Shown: positions 54,860 to 63,900 of the stretch, piece after piece | Position numbering within the stretch: position 1 is the stretch's first letter | Layout: each line of letters opens with the position of its first letter | DNA from: Mesotoga prima MesG1.Ag.4.2 | Lineage (GTDB): Bacteria; Thermotogota; Thermotogae; Petrotogales; Kosmotogaceae | Direction: 5' to 3' | DNA: 64,000 nt | Assembly: GCF_000147715.2 (NCBI RefSeq) | Contig: NC_017934.1 | Coordinates: 1,116,001 to 1,180,000 of the forward strand | The notes under the pieces: generated by a model | What the model was told of the DNA's origin: nothing | The model's input: the letters and a program-made list of their open reading frames with translations, nothing else | Database searches by the model: none | Position numbers and translations under genes: made by a program

Positions 54860-55870
54860 TTACAGTGTCTTGCTAAACCAATCTACAGTGGCTTCTATTA
54901 GCTGATTGAATGCGGTCATATCTCCGGTGAATATATTGAAGGTGTGGTCTGCGCCCTCGATTATAAGAACCTTCGATTTCTCATTTCTTGATGCATCGAC
55001 GATTCTCTGCGCATTCACGGGATCGACTACTGTGTCTTCTGAACCATTGATAGCAAGCACCGGTGCACTTGAGTTAGAGAAGACCTGCAAGACGTCCGTT
55101 CCGTAGGCCTCGTCGAACCACTGAAGTCCCAGTTTAAGAGGGCTTCTCCACTCAAAGGTCAGCTCATAGTAACCATTCTGCTTCGCAATTTCGTAAGCTT
55201 CTAAGCTTCCAACGCCTGACAGGTCAGGAGCGCCAGCCCAGCAGAGAACAGACTTGTAAGCGGGATTCTGTCCTGCCGCAAGCAAAGCGATCGTTCCACC
55301 CTGGCTCCAGCCCATTATCCCAGCCCGATGACCGTCCACTCTTGGAAGACTTGCCGCGTAAGCGAACGCGATGTTCGTGTCGTCTACGGCTGAAGTGAAA
55401 TTGTAGTTAATGTAGTCGGCAGTACTCTCGCCGTTCCCAATGAAGTCAAAGCGAACACTCGCAATACCGGCCTTTGCAAGCGCTGGAGCTGCCAGCAGGT
55501 AACCACCACCGGCCTCGTTCTTATCAGAGCCTGTTCCATGAAGCATAACAACTAACGGAAATGGACCGTCACCGTTGGGTATGCAGATAACAGCGGGAAT
55601 CTCATGATCGATATTGGGAATCATGACGGATATTTCCGTATAGGCTTCAGGAATCTTCAAGACCGTTCCCACCTGAAGTGCAAACTCATCAGTGATTCCG
55701 TTAAGTTCGGCAATTTCCTTCCAGTCGACACCATACGCCTTTGCGATCTCCCATAGAGTATCTCCCTTTACAACAGTGTACTCGCTTCCGGCTGCGAAAA
55801 GCATACCGCCAAGAAGCACAATCAAAAGAACAACTAGAGAAGCTCTCCTCGTAACTTTCAACGCTCTCAC
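54860..55870 (-). CDS. Secreted alpha/beta-hydrolase with N-terminal LysM domain
   Basis: 336 residues. Signal peptide SLVVLLIVLLGGMLFAAG, then LysM (YTVVKGDTLWEIAKAYGVDW...LQVGTVLKIP, about 30-75) that binds peptidoglycan, then alpha/beta-hydrolase with nucleophile GWSQGG, Asp in INGSEDTVVDP and His in GADHTFN. Oxyanion site LHGTGSDKN. Probably a wall-attached esterase. Start GTG 55870 or TTG 55861, the latter better spaced from GAGGGG. A candidate -10 TATACT lies at 55899-55904 (minus). Confidence 0.9.
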   Translation of the reverse strand: MRALKVTRRASLVVLLIVLLGGMLFAAGSEYTVVKGDTLWEIAKAYGVDWKEIAELNGITDEFALQVGTVLKIPEAYTEISVMIPNIDHEIPAVICIPNGDGPFPLVVMLHGTGSDKNEAGGGYLLAAPALAKAGIASVRFDFIGNGESTADYINYNFTSAVDDTNIAFAYAASLPRVDGHRAGIMGWSQGGTIALLAAGQNPAYKSVLCWAGAPDLSGVGSLEAYEIAKQNGYYELTFEWRSPLKLGLQWFDEAYGTDVLQVFSNSSAPVLAINGSEDTVVDPVNAQRIVDASRNEKSKVLIIEGADHTFNIFTGDMTAFNQLIEATVDWFSKTL

Positions 55871-55957
55871 CCCTCAAAAAAGATATGGTTTCATTTTTAG
55901 TATACACCCGCTTTGTTGCCGGACTGATAATAAGCTCCTCTTGAAAACGCTCCTGCA

Positions 55958-56035
55958 AGAAGAGAGAAGAAGAGAGAGAAAGAGAGGGAGAGAAGAGAGA
56001 GAGAGAAGAGAGGGAGAAGAGAGAAAGAGAGAGAA
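55958..56035 (-). repeat. Purine (GA) tract, pyrimidine on the coding strand of the esterase gene
   Basis: About 78 bases of nearly pure G/A on the plus strand. It lies 54-131 bp upstream of the esterase -10. A hairpin CGAGAAG/CTTCTCG follows at about 56044-56063. Mirrors the tract at 45024-45098. Confidence 0.9.
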
Positions 56036-56195
56036 TGAAGACATGCGAGAAGTCTCGTCTTCTCGTGAGCGAAGCGAACGTCTCAAATGTGTTCTTTCTC
56101 AGCTTTTCCAAGCGTACAGCAGTTGTTTGAGCGAGATCCCGTACAGGATCACTACGGGATGACAGAAGAGGAGCTCGTCCGGGCAGACTCTATGG

Positions 56196-57523
56196 AGTAT
56201 GTAAAGAAGATTGTGTAAACCCTCTAGAATGGAAGAGAAGATTGGAGGGAAAAGAAGATGAAATTTGACAGAGAAAAGATCAAGTCGTTAATCGAGAAGA
56301 ATGGATTTGAAAACGTTGGAGATGTTCAAGAGGCAATGAAGGAATTGTTTGGTGACGTAATCAAAGAAATGCTTGAAGGAGAACTGGAAGATGAGCTTGG
56401 ATATTCGAAGCATGACTACAAGAACAAAGAGACTGACAATTCCAGGAATGGACATAGCAAGAAGACAGTTAGGAGCGATTACGGAGAAATAGAACTTGAG
56501 ATACCAAGAGACAGGAAAGGTGAATTTGAACCGGTTGTTGTGAAGAAACACCAGAGGGACATTTCTGGTATAGAGGATCAGATAATCTCCATGTATGCAA
56601 GGGGAATGACAGTAAGAGATATTCAGAGTCATATAGAGGATATCTACGGTTCCAGATTGTCTGCAGAGAGCGTAAGCAGGATAACGGACAAGATACTGCC
56701 ACTGGTCTCCGAATGGAGAAACAGACCATTAGAATCTGCGTATGCGATAGTCTACATGGATGCCGTATTCTTCAGGGTCGTTGAAAGCAACCAGGTAAGG
56801 AAGAAAGCACTCTATATAGCCTTAGGAGTATCCCTAAATGGCCACAAAGACATTCTAGGCATGTGGATAAGTGAAACAGAAGGAGCAAGCTACTGGCTAA
56901 GCATTCTCAACGAATTGAAGAATCGCGGGGTTGAAGACGTGGCAATCTTCTCAATAGATGCATTAAGCGGAATGGAAGAAGCCATAGAGGCTGTATATCC
57001 ATTCTCAGAGGTTCAGAAGTGCATAGTTCACCAGATAAGAAACACCATGAGATATGTTACCTGGAGGGATCGTAGACCTCTAGCACGCGATCTCAAGACA
57101 ATTTATCAGGCACCTACAAGAGAGGCAGGATGGAATGCATTGCTTGCACTAGAAGAGAAGTGGGGCGACAAATACCACTTGTCAATAAAAAGCTGGAAAG
57201 ATAACTGGGAAACTCTCTCAACCTTCTTTCAATATCCAGAGGAACTGAGAAGATTGGTTTATACAACTAATCCCATTGAATCAGTTAATAGACAACTCAG
57301 GAAGGTGACGAAGAACAAAGGAGTCTTTCCAACAGACAATTCTCTCTTAAAGATGGCTTATCTAGCAATAATGAACATAACAAAGAAATGGACAGTAAGA
57401 ACTCTTGATTGGTCCAGGATCCTTACTCAACTTGTGATAAAGTATGAAAGATTAGCTAAGTACATAAGCTGATTCTTAAACCCATTACAAAAAAGGGGTT
57501 TACACAAAAAAAGAGACAGAACC
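56196..57523 (+). mobile_element. Intact IS256-family insertion sequence (1328 bp)
   Basis: Bounded by the 9-bp direct repeat ACTCTATGG (56187-56195 and 57524-57532). Ends share the inverted motif TTGTGTAAACCC (left near 56211) and its complement GGGTTTACACAA (right near 57496). The outermost left bases match the right end poorly. One transposase gene fills the element. Flanks rejoin as a continuous copy of the genomic repeat, confirming the boundaries. Confidence 0.88.
56258..57472 (+). CDS. IS256-family (mutator-type) transposase
   Basis: 404 residues, full length and uninterrupted. DDE residues: Asp in VYMDAVFFRV, Asp in FSIDALSGMEE, Glu in NPIESVNRQLR; also the family block KCIVHQIRNTMRYV. 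N-terminal LEDELGYSKHDYKNKETDNSRNG is typical. Probably active. Confidence 0.97.
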   Translation: MKFDREKIKSLIEKNGFENVGDVQEAMKELFGDVIKEMLEGELEDELGYSKHDYKNKETDNSRNGHSKKTVRSDYGEIELEIPRDRKGEFEPVVVKKHQRDISGIEDQIISMYARGMTVRDIQSHIEDIYGSRLSAESVSRITDKILPLVSEWRNRPLESAYAIVYMDAVFFRVVESNQVRKKALYIALGVSLNGHKDILGMWISETEGASYWLSILNELKNRGVEDVAIFSIDALSGMEEAIEAVYPFSEVQKCIVHQIRNTMRYVTWRDRRPLARDLKTIYQAPTREAGWNALLALEEKWGDKYHLSIKSWKDNWETLSTFFQYPEELRRLVYTTNPIESVNRQLRKVTKNKGVFPTDNSLLKMAYLAIMNITKKWTVRTLDWSRILTQLVIKYERLAKYIS

Positions 57524-58270
57524 ACTCTATGGGATGAAAGTCCTTCAAGTCATCCTGACAATGCTCCTGGTCACGATCCCGGTCTTTCGCAAAAACGGGA
57601 CCTTAGGAACATTTGGGAACCAGTCTGCTAACGCAGGCAAGTCAGGCTACGCCTGGCCAGTCTCGCCTTCGGCGAGGCCAGTTCCGACTGCGTCGGTCAT
57701 AAGAGCCGGTCCTTAGTTACACAGTCAGCAGTGAACTGCCTTTCACAGCGACCAGCGGGTCTTCGTACTTAAGCGCAGAGCGGGTCTTAGAACGGGATGC
57801 TGAAACAAGTTCAGCATGACTGAATGCGGCGTTTCCGAGGTGACCTCACACTGTCATCCCGAACTTGTTTCGGGATCCGGTTTTGATCTTGTCAGCGCAT
57901 AGCGGGTTCTTGTTCCTAAGCGTCCGTCGGCTTTTTGATGGGAGATCCCGCACAGGAGCGCTGCGGGATGACAAAGTGAGTGGATTCAGGGCGAACTTCA
58001 CGGAATGACAGCATGGGGGAATCACGGGATGACACCCCTAAACGTCATCCTGACAATGCTCCTGGTCAGGATCCCTGTCCCTCGCGAAAAAGGGACAGAC
58101 CACAGGATCCGGTCAGTCCCTTTTTTCGCTTACAGCGATTAGCGGTCTTCGTACTTAAGCACAGAGCGGTTCTTAGAACGGGATGCTGAACGAAGTTCAT
58201 GACAGGATGTGGAGTTCTCTAGCAAAAATCGCGTACAGACATTAAGAGATTTGTCAGTCCCTATTTTCTC
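57524..58270. repeat. Intergenic repeat block E (interrupted by the IS)
   Basis: Gene-free. The repeat begins left of the IS (56125-56195) and continues here: hairpins GTCATCC..GGTCA (57553-), CTCGCCTTCGGCGAG-type stem (near 57664), ATCCCGAA/TTCGGGAT inverted copy (57856-57876), ATCCCGCA/TGCGGGAT (57945-57969) and a GTCAGGAT pair near 58040-58070. A GTCTGCTAACGCAGGC element near 57626 is the reverse complement of 45129-45144. Confidence 0.85.
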
Positions 58271-58280
58271 GTGAAGATAG

Positions 58281-58304
58281 AAAAAGGCGGGCTTAAGGCC
58301 CGCC
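58281..58304 (-). terminator. Terminator of the marR-ABC exporter operon
   Basis: On the minus strand GGCGGGC, five-base loop, GCCCGCC then TTTTT (complement of 58281-58304). Confidence 0.92.
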
Positions 58305-58340
58305 ATATTCGTTAATGTTGCGATTTTGTCTTTCTCTTGC

Positions 58341-60215
58341 TTATACGGCCTCCACGAAGTCGCTTTCAAACTGACTCGCGTAAAGTTCTGCATAGAAGCC
58401 GCCTCGCTCAAGTAGTTCTTCGTGAGTTCCCTGTTCAACGATGTCGCCTTCGTTCATTACGAGTATGAGATCGGCATCTCTTATCGTTGAAAGTCTGTGG
58501 GCTATGATGAAGCTGGTCCTGTCTTTCATCAAGTTTGCCATGGCTTTCTGTATAAGGGCTTCCGTTCTTGTGTCGACTGAACTGGTCGCTTCGTCTAGTA
58601 TAAGAACTTTCGGATCTGCCAGTATTGCCCGGGCAATGGTTATTAGCTGCTTTTGACCCTGCGAGATGTTTGTCTGCTCTTCGTTCAGTACGAGGTTGTA
58701 TCCGTCCGGGAGGGTATGGATAAAGGAGTCGACATGAGCCGCCTTAGCCGCTGCAAGAACTTCTTCATCGGTTGCGTCGAGCCTTCCGTATTTGATGTTG
58801 TCCCAGACACTGGCGTTGTAAAGCCAGGTGTCTTGGAGGACCATTCCGAAGTTTTCCCTCAGGTCGTGTCGGGTGTATTCTTTTATGTTATGTCCGTCCA
58901 GAAGTATCTCTCCGGAGTTGACATCATAGAAGCGCATCAGGAGTTTGACTATGGTCGTCTTCCCCGCTCCCGTGGGGCCGACGATGGCAATGTTGTGGCC
59001 CTTGTCAACTTCGCAGGAGAAATCTTTTATGATTATCTTTTCCGGGTCGTAGCCAAATCTGACGTTCTTGAACTCGACATGGCCGTGATGATCGACTCCT
59101 CTGACAGGATCGGAAGTCTCGGCAACTTCCTCTTCTTCTTCCAGGAATTCGAAGACTCTCTCCGCTGCAGCTGCCGTCTGCTGGAAGACGTTCATGATAT
59201 TTGCGATTTGCGCGATGGGCTGAGTGAACGACCTTACGTACTGTATAAAGGCCTGGATGTCGCCGACTGTGATCATCTTTCTGACGGCAAACCAGCCGCC
59301 TACTATGGTTATGAGGACGTATCCAAGGTTTCCCACGAATGTCATTATGGGCATCATCATGCCGGAGAGAAACTGTGATTTCCAGGCGGAGTCGTATAAT
59401 TCGGCGTTGAGCTTGTCGAAGGTTTGTATGCTTTTTTCCTCTCCGTTGAAAGCCTTTACAACGACGTGGCCTCCGTACATCTCCTCAATGTGGCCGTTTA
59501 CCTTTCCGAGGTACTGTTGCTGCTTCTTGAAGTATCTCTGGGAAAGCCTGACCACAAAGGTGATGAGCCCCATAGAAACAGGTAGCATTAGCAAGGCTAT
59601 AAGTGTTAGCTGCCAGCTTATCGAGAACATCATTATGGTGACGCCGACAACTGTCGTGACGGATGTTATGATCTGGCTCAGACTCTGGTTTAGCGTTCTA
59701 CTTATGGTGTCGACGTCGTTTGTTACCCTTGACAGGACGTCTCCCTGGGAACTCTTGTCAAAGTATTTCAGGGGAAGCCTGTTTATCTTCTGGGAGATTT
59801 CCTGCCTGAATTTGTATGTGACCTTCGCGGATATACCCGACATTATCCATCCCTGGATGTACATAAACAGGGCGCTGAGCACGTACAGTCCGAGAAGAAT
59901 AAGCATTGTTCTAGCGATCGATTCGAAGTTTATTCCTTCGCCGGTCCCGGTGATTTTGGCCATGATTCCCTCGAATACTTCAGTTGTCACCGTCCCGAGT
60001 ATCTTCGGCCCCATTATGGAGAAGAGGGCGCCGGCCGCCGCAAAACAGAGCACTACGATTATCAGGATCTGGTACTTCCTAAGATATTGAAAGAGTTTCC
60101 TCAATGTCCCTCGAAAATCTTTGGCCTTCTCTCCTCCGCGCATCATACCGGGGCCCATTGGACCGCCGTGACGACCTTGATGGCCTCTTCCGTGTACTCT
60201 ACTATCCTTGCTCAT
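58341..60215 (-). CDS. Heterodimeric ABC exporter, canonical subunit
   Basis: 624 residues. N-terminal Gly/Arg/His-rich cytoplasmic leader (GRGHQGRHGGPMGPGMMRGG), six membrane helices, ATPase with Walker A GPTGAGKTT, signature ISQGQKQLITIARAI and LILDEATSSVD with the catalytic Glu. Overlaps the partner gene by four bases. Confidence 0.95.
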   Translation of the reverse strand: MSKDSRVHGRGHQGRHGGPMGPGMMRGGEKAKDFRGTLRKLFQYLRKYQILIIVVLCFAAAGALFSIMGPKILGTVTTEVFEGIMAKITGTGEGINFESIARTMLILLGLYVLSALFMYIQGWIMSGISAKVTYKFRQEISQKINRLPLKYFDKSSQGDVLSRVTNDVDTISRTLNQSLSQIITSVTTVVGVTIMMFSISWQLTLIALLMLPVSMGLITFVVRLSQRYFKKQQQYLGKVNGHIEEMYGGHVVVKAFNGEEKSIQTFDKLNAELYDSAWKSQFLSGMMMPIMTFVGNLGYVLITIVGGWFAVRKMITVGDIQAFIQYVRSFTQPIAQIANIMNVFQQTAAAAERVFEFLEEEEEVAETSDPVRGVDHHGHVEFKNVRFGYDPEKIIIKDFSCEVDKGHNIAIVGPTGAGKTTIVKLLMRFYDVNSGEILLDGHNIKEYTRHDLRENFGMVLQDTWLYNASVWDNIKYGRLDATDEEVLAAAKAAHVDSFIHTLPDGYNLVLNEEQTNISQGQKQLITIARAILADPKVLILDEATSSVDTRTEALIQKAMANLMKDRTSFIIAHRLSTIRDADLILVMNEGDIVEQGTHEELLERGGFYAELYASQFESDFVEAV

Positions 60216-62437
60216 GCTAATTCCGCCTCTGAAAGCTGTGATTGTGCAATTTCTCTGTAAATCTGACAGCTTTTCATCAGTTCGTGGTGTTTGCCGATTC
60301 CAACAAGATTGCCCTCGTCAAGAACGAGTATCTGATCGGCGTTCTTTATCGTCGCAATTCTCTGGCCAACAATTATCATCGTGCTGTCCCCCGTTTCCCT
60401 TTTGAGCTTTCTCCTGAGCGCCGCGTCCGTCTTAAAGTCGAGGGCCGAGAAGCTATCATCGAAGAGGAGTATCTTCGGCCTCTTCAGAAGCGCCCTGGCT
60501 ATGGAGAGTCTCTGCTTCTGGCCTCCAGACACGTTTGTCCCGCCCTGGGATATGGGCGAGTCAAACCCTTCTTCCTTCGCCCTTATGAATTCGAGGGCCT
60601 GTGCGATCTCGGCAGCCCTTTTGATTTCTTCATCAGAGGCATTCTCATTGGCGTATCTGAGGTTCGATTCAATAGTTCCGCTGAAGAGGATGCCCTTCTG
60701 GGGGACGTAGCCTATCTTTTCTCTAAGCTCATGTTGATTTACTTCCCGGATGTCAATTCCGTCTACCAGCACTTGACCGCCACAGACATCGTAGAACCTC
60801 GGTATCATGTTCAGAAGCGTAGATTTCCCCGAGCCGGTCGAGCCTATGATCGCAGTGGTCTGTCCCGGCAGGGCCGTGAAGCTTATGTCGTTCAAGATGT
60901 TTTTCTCGGCACCAGGGAAGCGGTAGCAGACGTTCTTGAATTCGACAGTTCCCTTGAAATCACTACCAAATTTCTTCGGGTTTTTAGGGTCTTTTATCTG
61001 GGGGTCGACTTCGAGGATCTCGGAGACTCTGGCAGCTGAGACAGAGGCCCTTGGGATCATTATGAACATCATTGTAAACATGAGAAAGGCGAATATGATC
61101 AACATGGCGTACTGGATATAGGCCATCATATCTCCGACCTGCATAGTTGAGGCCTCTATCTGGTGTGCGCCCACCCAGACGATGAGCAGCATAGTACCGT
61201 TCATCACAAACATCATGGCCGGCATCATCACTACCATCACCCGGTGAACAAAGAGATCGGTTCTTGTCAAGTCCTTGTTCACGGCGTCGAATCTCTCTTC
61301 TTCAAACTCCTGGGCATTGAAAGCCCTGACGACCATGAGACCGGAAAGATGTTCCCTTGTAACCAGGTTCAGCCTGTCTATAAGCTTTTGTATCTTCTTG
61401 AATTTCGGCAAAGCTATGGCGAACACGATTCCAATCAGGCCAAGCATTATGATGACGGCAAGTGCAATGATCCAGGACATGGAAGTACTCTTCTCAAGAG
61501 CCCTTATGATTCCTCCGACACCGATGATCGGGGCGTAGAAAGCCATTCTGATTATGAGAACAATCACGAGCTGGATCTGAGTTATATCGTTTGTTGTTCT
61601 AGTGATGAGCGAAGCCGTAGAAAACCTGGCAAATTCAGAGTTTGAGAAGTTCTCGACCTTCTCGAAAACGTCTCTTCTCATCCTTCTGGCCGAGGCGGCT
61701 GCTATCTTCGAAGCGATGAAGGCAACCATGATTGTCGACAGCGTGCTCAGCAGAGTCACGAGAACCATGACCAAGCCCGTGCTAAGCACGTAGTCGCTCT
61801 GCAGCTTAGTAGTGTCCACGCCAAGCTCTTCGTAGATTTCCTTCACGACAAGAGCAGCCGACTGGCTCACGACGTTTTCACCCATGACTTCGACCATGCT
61901 GTCGATCTGATTTAGCATTTCAAGCCTCTGAGCCTCGGGCATCAGCCTCATAAGGAGGAATACGTTTGCCCCCTCGGGGATCTTGAAACCCTCAGGAGGC
62001 GCGAAGCTACCGTTTGACCCAGTCATGCCGTTCTTGACTCCGGAGTAAGCCATGAGGGCCTTACCGAAGATCAGACTGAGGGCCTGCCGGTCTTCAATCT
62101 CACCGGGTTTTAGGACATAGACATCTTTGCTCTCCAACGCAGGGTACTTCTTGAGGTTTTCTTCGTAAGTGGCGGAGTCTTTGGTTATGAGATCGTAGTG
62201 GCTCAGAACTTTTTGCCTATCTTCTCCGCTCATGAACAGCGAGACGTTATCAAAAGCCTCTTTGCTAATGGCCTCCGGGACTGCGTCTTCGATACCGCCC
62301 TGCTGGATTCCGACATTTACGATATTCGACATGTAATCTGGAAGAGCCAATTCCGCCATCGCCTGAACGAAGAGCAGCGCCACCGCGACAATGATGAAGA
62401 CAGTGTAGGGTTTAAGGTACCGAATCAGCTTGAGCAT
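60212..62437 (-). CDS. Heterodimeric ABC exporter, degenerate-site subunit with large external insert
   Basis: 741 residues. After helix 1 (VFIIVAVALLFVQAMAELAL) comes an extracytoplasmic insert of about 170 residues (to TTKLQSDYVLSTG) before helix 2. ATPase: Walker A GSTGSGKST, signature VSGGQKQRLSIARAL, and LLFDDSFSALD with Asp in place of the catalytic Glu. Pairs with the 624-residue subunit. Such large inserts are known in Firmicute relatives. Confidence 0.95.
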   Translation of the reverse strand: MLKLIRYLKPYTVFIIVAVALLFVQAMAELALPDYMSNIVNVGIQQGGIEDAVPEAISKEAFDNVSLFMSGEDRQKVLSHYDLITKDSATYEENLKKYPALESKDVYVLKPGEIEDRQALSLIFGKALMAYSGVKNGMTGSNGSFAPPEGFKIPEGANVFLLMRLMPEAQRLEMLNQIDSMVEVMGENVVSQSAALVVKEIYEELGVDTTKLQSDYVLSTGLVMVLVTLLSTLSTIMVAFIASKIAAASARRMRRDVFEKVENFSNSEFARFSTASLITRTTNDITQIQLVIVLIIRMAFYAPIIGVGGIIRALEKSTSMSWIIALAVIIMLGLIGIVFAIALPKFKKIQKLIDRLNLVTREHLSGLMVVRAFNAQEFEEERFDAVNKDLTRTDLFVHRVMVVMMPAMMFVMNGTMLLIVWVGAHQIEASTMQVGDMMAYIQYAMLIIFAFLMFTMMFIMIPRASVSAARVSEILEVDPQIKDPKNPKKFGSDFKGTVEFKNVCYRFPGAEKNILNDISFTALPGQTTAIIGSTGSGKSTLLNMIPRFYDVCGGQVLVDGIDIREVNQHELREKIGYVPQKGILFSGTIESNLRYANENASDEEIKRAAEIAQALEFIRAKEEGFDSPISQGGTNVSGGQKQRLSIARALLKRPKILLFDDSFSALDFKTDAALRRKLKRETGDSTMIIVGQRIATIKNADQILVLDEGNLVGIGKHHELMKSCQIYREIAQSQLSEAELA

Positions 62438-62907
62438 CGGCTTCGTCCCCTCTCTCTGGGTTCTTGCGACTCTTCAAGTATCTTCTCCAGCTTTTCGAGC
62501 CCTCGAATGATGGACTCAACGTCTTCTTCTGTCATGGTTGACAATGCTTTTCTCATCTTTTGCGCAAAGGCATTGAGGCCTTTCTTAACTGGTTGGCGGT
62601 ACTCGTCCGCAAGACTTATCATCACGATTCGCCTATCTTCTTCACTTCTCTTTCTTTGGACGATCTTCTTTTCGACGAGCCTGTCGATTATCCCAGACAC
62701 CGTGCTATTTGAAAGATCGAGTTCTTTACTTATGTCGCTTACCTTCATATCGCCATAATGGTTCAGCACTCTCATAACAAGAATCTGTGATTGGGTCACG
62801 CCCATCTTTTTGAAATCACTTTCGAAATTCTGCTTTACAACCGACATTATCCTCTTGACAAGCGTAAGCATCTCTTGTATTCTAGAGCTTTCCTCCAACA
62901 AAACCAC
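62425..62907 (-). CDS. MarR-family transcriptional regulator
   Basis: 160 residues. Winged helix with VLNHYGDMKVSDISKELDLS, NSTVSGIIDRLVEKKIVQR and the wing RSEEDRRIVMISL. Overlaps the ABC gene by 13 bases and very likely represses this exporter operon. Starts at GTG 62907 or TTG 62901, the latter better spaced from AAGG. Confidence 0.94.
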   Translation of the reverse strand: MVLLEESSRIQEMLTLVKRIMSVVKQNFESDFKKMGVTQSQILVMRVLNHYGDMKVSDISKELDLSNSTVSGIIDRLVEKKIVQRKRSEEDRRIVMISLADEYRQPVKKGLNAFAQKMRKALSTMTEEDVESIIRGLEKLEKILEESQEPRERGRSRCSS

Positions 62908-62922
62908 CTTCTATGCACATCA

Positions 62923-62976
62923 TTCGAACTTTCGCATACGAATACTTAGACTTCGAATATTTCGTACACGAAATAT
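62923..62976. promoter_or_regulatory. Tandem MarR-type operator sites
   Basis: Two related palindromes 30 bp apart: TTCGCATACGAA (62931-62942) and, within arms ATATTTCGT/ACGAAATAT, TTCGTACACGAA (62961-62972). Each is preceded by TTCGAA (62923 and 62952). They lie just upstream of the MarR gene and fit autoregulation. Confidence 0.7.
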
Positions 62977-63079
62977 ATTCTACAGTAAAAGTATAGATGT
63001 GTTTATGACGAAAAAAATAGAAGTCGTAAACTTTGTGGAACAAACTAGATTTTCGGCTTCTAAGAAGTGATTTATAGGG

Positions 63080-63900
63080 CCTGGCAGAAGCGAGATCCGT
63101 GCAGAGTCTGGAAAAGGAAGATCCCGTACAGGAGCACTGCGGGATGACAGTTGGAGAGTCTTGAACAGGTCGTTTTCAGGGCAGGCTCTACGAGATGACA
63201 ATTTCAGATGATTGTGGAGTTCTCTTGTAGGGGCGAACGGCCGTTCGCCCGAAAAAGGTCCTGGTTGGAATCTCTGCCTTTTACGCGGAAAAAAGACATA
63301 CTATAGGAGTCGGTCAGTCTCTATTTTCGCTTACAGCGATTAGCGGGTCTTCGTACTTAAGCGCGTAGCGGTTCTTAGAACGGGATGCTGAAACAGGTTC
63401 AGCATGACAATTTCAGATGATTGTGCAGTTCTCTTGTAGGGGCGAACGGCCGTTCGCCCGAAAAAGGTCCTGGTTGGAACCTCTGCCTTTTACGCGAAAA
63501 AAACATACTATAGGAGTCGGTCAGTCCCTATTTTTCGCTCGCAGCGTTCAGCGCTTCTTTGATCGGGATCCCGTTTTGATCCTCTCGGTGGACGGAGGAC
63601 CGTTGACGGACAACATTGTCTTGACAGCGTTCAGCGGGTTTCGGTTCTTAAGCGTACAGCAGTTCTTTGGGAGAGATCCCGCACAGGAGCGCTGCGGGAT
63701 GACAAAGTGACTGGATTTAGGGGCAGACTTTCCCTTCACGTCATCCTGACAACGCTCCTGGTCAGGATCCCTGCGCCTCGCGACATTTCCGAAGTGACCT
63801 AACATTGTCATCCCGAACTTGTTTTGGGATCCCGTTTTGATCCTCTCGAAGGACGGTGGACCGTTGACGGACAACGTTGTCTTCAGAGCAATCAGCCTTA
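63080..63900. repeat. Terminal intergenic repeat block F
   Basis: Gene-free. Two inverted-orientation copies of the unit with the GGGCGAACGG/CCGTTCGCCC palindrome (63231-63250 and 63440-63459), ATCCCGCA/TGCGGGAT hairpin (near 63678) and ATCCCGAA-type copies. The last 100 bp to 64000 show nothing recognisable. Confidence 0.85.

Noticed and set aside
57620-57720. Possible tRNA or structured RNA in block E (G+C-rich hairpins)
   Set aside because: No cloverleaf, no CCA end or T-loop; simple inverted repeats shared with 45.1 kb.
63417-63710. 97-codon frame at the right end
   Set aside because: Derived from repeat block F, with the same peptide as other repeat translations.
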